From positions 1-41,529 of the forward strand of contig JAJRDU010000274.1 of assembly GCA_028748685.1 (NCBI GenBank): a stretch of DNA of 41,529 nucleotides. The letters run 5' to 3'. This DNA comes from Methylococcaceae bacterium (GTDB taxonomy: Bacteria; Pseudomonadota; Gammaproteobacteria; Methylococcales; Methylomonadaceae). Within the stretch, counting starts at the first letter, position 1. The number at the start of each line of letters is the position of its first letter. The translations under genes and the position numbers were made by a program. Below the pieces are notes generated by a model. That model was given only the letters and a program-made list of their open reading frames with translations, searched no databases and was not told the origin of the DNA. This document shows, in pieces, positions 39,510-41,529 of this stretch.

Positions 39510-40934
39510 TTGATGTCCGCCAGACGCAAACACCTCAAGGCTAATCTTGTTGCGTTACTGCTCGTGTTCGCGGCCGGTTGCTCCACCGTGCCGGAGCGGG
39601 ACGCCAAGCGGCTCGATATGCCCGTGCCGGCTCGATGGGCCAGCGATGGCGGTTTTGCCGATCAGGCTTCCACCGCCTGGCTGGAAGCCTTCGCCGATTC
39701 TAAGCTTACTGTGCTGGTGCGGGATGGTTTGGCCGCCAACTTCGACTTGAAAGCCGCCGCCGCCCGCGTCGATGCGGCGCGCGAACAGGCCATCATCGCC
39801 GGCGCGCCTCGCTGGCCGCAGTTGTATTTTGCACCCGGCTACCTGCGCGGCAAGGACAGCAGCGGGGAAGCCGGCGCGTTCAGCGCGCTATTCAATCTGG
39901 GGTGGGAGCTGGATGTCTGGGGCAGGATCAAGGCCACGCAGCAAGCGACTGCGCGGGAGGCCGATGCGGTTGAAGGTGATTACCGGGCCGCGCAACTGTC
40001 GCTGGCGGCGCGCATCGCCCAGGCCTATTTCGATTTGACCGAGGCGCAATTGCAGGCCAGTGTGGCCGAGCAATCGGTCAAGGACAGGGGCGTGATCGCC
40101 GATCTGGTGCGCGGCCGTTTCAACAAGGGCCTGACGCGCGGCCTGGACCTGCGGCTGGTATTGACCGACCTGGCCAATGCCGAGGCGCAATTGGCTCAAA
40201 CCCGCAATGACGTGCAGATCTTAGCTCGCCGCTTGCAAAACCTGCTAGGCCGCTATCCGGACGGCAAGTGGGTGGCGTCGAACGGCGGGGCGAATGATTT
40301 CGCCGCCACATCCTCACAACTCGAACGAGCCACGGCACTGCCAGAACCTCCCAAGGCGTTGGCAGCCGGCTTACCGGCGGAATTGCTGGAGCGGCGGCCG
40401 GACATCGTTGCCGCCTTCACGCGCCTGCGCGCAGCCGATTCTCGTTTGGAAAGCGCCGAGAAGGCCTTGTTGCCGCGAGTGACGCTGACGGCGGCCGGTG
40501 GTACCAGCAGTCCGGCATTGACCGAGATGGTCGATCCGCGCATGGTAGCCTGGAATCTGGCGGCCGGCCTGGCGCAGCCGCTGTTTACCGGCGACCGTCT
40601 GCAAGGCGAGATTCGCTTCAACGAAGCCAAGGTCAAGGAAGCCTACAATCAATATCAAAGCGTGGCGCTGAATGCCTTCCGCGAGGTCGAGCAGGCGCTG
40701 GCCGCCGAGGCCTGGTTGCGCAATCAGGAACGGGCCTTGCGCGAAGCCGTCGAGCAGACCGCTGCCAGCCGCAAGTTGGCGGTGTATTCCTACCGGCAGG
40801 GCCTGATCGAAATCCTTACCCTGCTCGACAGTTACCGCAGCACGCTGAATGCGCAAAGCGCCCATTTGGCCGTGCAACGGCAATTGCTGAACAATCGTAT
40901 CAATCTTTATCTGGCCTTGGGCGGTGCCGTTTGA
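39510..40934 (+). CDS. NodT/OprM-family RND efflux outer membrane lipoprotein
   Basis: Lipobox FAAGC; NFDLKAAAARVDAAREQAIIAGAPRWPQL...GWELDVWGRIKATQQATAREADAVEGDYRAAQLSLAARIAQAYFDL...ELLERRPDIVAAFTRLRAADSRLESAEKALLPRVTLTAAGG. Confidence 0.94.
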   Translation: MMSARRKHLKANLVALLLVFAAGCSTVPERDAKRLDMPVPARWASDGGFADQASTAWLEAFADSKLTVLVRDGLAANFDLKAAAARVDAAREQAIIAGAPRWPQLYFAPGYLRGKDSSGEAGAFSALFNLGWELDVWGRIKATQQATAREADAVEGDYRAAQLSLAARIAQAYFDLTEAQLQASVAEQSVKDRGVIADLVRGRFNKGLTRGLDLRLVLTDLANAEAQLAQTRNDVQILARRLQNLLGRYPDGKWVASNGGANDFAATSSQLERATALPEPPKALAAGLPAELLERRPDIVAAFTRLRAADSRLESAEKALLPRVTLTAAGGTSSPALTEMVDPRMVAWNLAAGLAQPLFTGDRLQGEIRFNEAKVKEAYNQYQSVALNAFREVEQALAAEAWLRNQERALREAVEQTAASRKLAVYSYRQGLIEILTLLDSYRSTLNAQSAHLAVQRQLLNNRINLYLALGGAV

Positions 40935-41529
40935 ATCTGCAACAATCGAGCTTGAAAATCCTGGCGCCGATACTGGTGTTGCTGGCGGCGGCCGGCACGG
41001 CCTGGGCGATCGTCGCTCTACGGCCCGAGACCGTTCAACGGTCCGAACAACCCAACACACCCAAGGTCAATGTCATCCGCGTCGAACCACAAACCTTGAA
41101 ACTGAATGTATTTTCGCAAGGCGTGGTAGCGCCACGCGAAGAAATCGACTTAGTCTCGGAAGTGGCCGGCAAAGTCGTGCAGGTGCACCCGGCCATGGTG
41201 GCCGGTGGCTTTTTCGCCGCCAACGAATTGTTGCTGACCATCGATACCCGCGATTACGATTACGCCATCGCCGCCGCCGAAGCGCAAATCGCCGAAGCCC
41301 GGCGTGTGCTGATCAACGAGCAGGCCCAGGTCGAACAGGCCAAGAGCGAATGGCAGGCGCTGGGCGAAGGCGAGCCGACCGACTTGGCGCTCCGCAAACC
41401 GCAACTGGCCGAGGCGGAAGCCAAGTTACATGCCGCCAAGGCCGATCTGGCCAAGGCCAAACTCAACCGCGAACGCTGCGAACTCAGGGCACCATTTGCC
41501 GGCCGGGTAATCAGTAAACAGGCGGGACT
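40931..41529 (+). CDS. RND efflux periplasmic adaptor (HlyD/MFP family), truncated by window end
   Basis: Manual translation from TTG 40931: LNLQQSSLKILAPILVLLAAAGTAWAIVALRPETVQRSEQPNTPKVNVIRVEPQTLKLNVFSQGVVAPREEIDLVSEVAGKVVQVHPAMVAGGFFAANELLLTIDTRDYDYAIAAAEAQIAEARRVL...LNRERCELRAPFAGRVISKQAG. Open at 3' end, hence not in the ORF track. Confidence 0.9.
   Translation, partial: MNLQQSSLKILAPILVLLAAAGTAWAIVALRPETVQRSEQPNTPKVNVIRVEPQTLKLNVFSQGVVAPREEIDLVSEVAGKVVQVHPAMVAGGFFAANELLLTIDTRDYDYAIAAAEAQIAEARRVLINEQAQVEQAKSEWQALGEGEPTDLALRKPQLAEAEAKLHAAKADLAKAKLNRERCELRAPFAGRVISKQAG

Overview
This window looks like a gammaproteobacterial chromosome segment; the gene content suggests a methylotroph such as Methylomonas/Methylococcaceae, but that is inference. 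Most of it is housekeeping: trpE-trpG and trpD, fliW, panD-panC-panB-folK-pcnB, lptF/lptG, pepA-holC, rsmI-lpoA-yraN-diaA/gmhA and murI. The accessory parts are: (1) a compact Vsr / C5-cytosine methyltransferase / Eco29kI-type GIY-YIG restriction island with an antitoxin-like ORF at its right edge, lying between trpG and trpD; (2) an HD-GYP response regulator and a 1356-aa hybrid histidine kinase overlapping by 4 bp; (3) a REPIN-like repeat cluster between diaA and murI; (4) a lone lipoprotein of unknown function with a CPCC motif; (5) an arsR-arsC-arsD-arsA-acr3 operon in which ArsD carries an extra AhpD/CMD-like CxxCxxxH domain between its metallochaperone core and its vicinal-Cys tail; (6) an ECF sigma / FecR / STN-TonB receptor cluster; and (7) the start of an RND efflux operon whose adaptor CDS is cut by the window end and missing from the ORF track. 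The ArsD-CMD fusion is the strongest candidate for something new. No CRISPR array, tRNA, rRNA or intact transposase was recognised.
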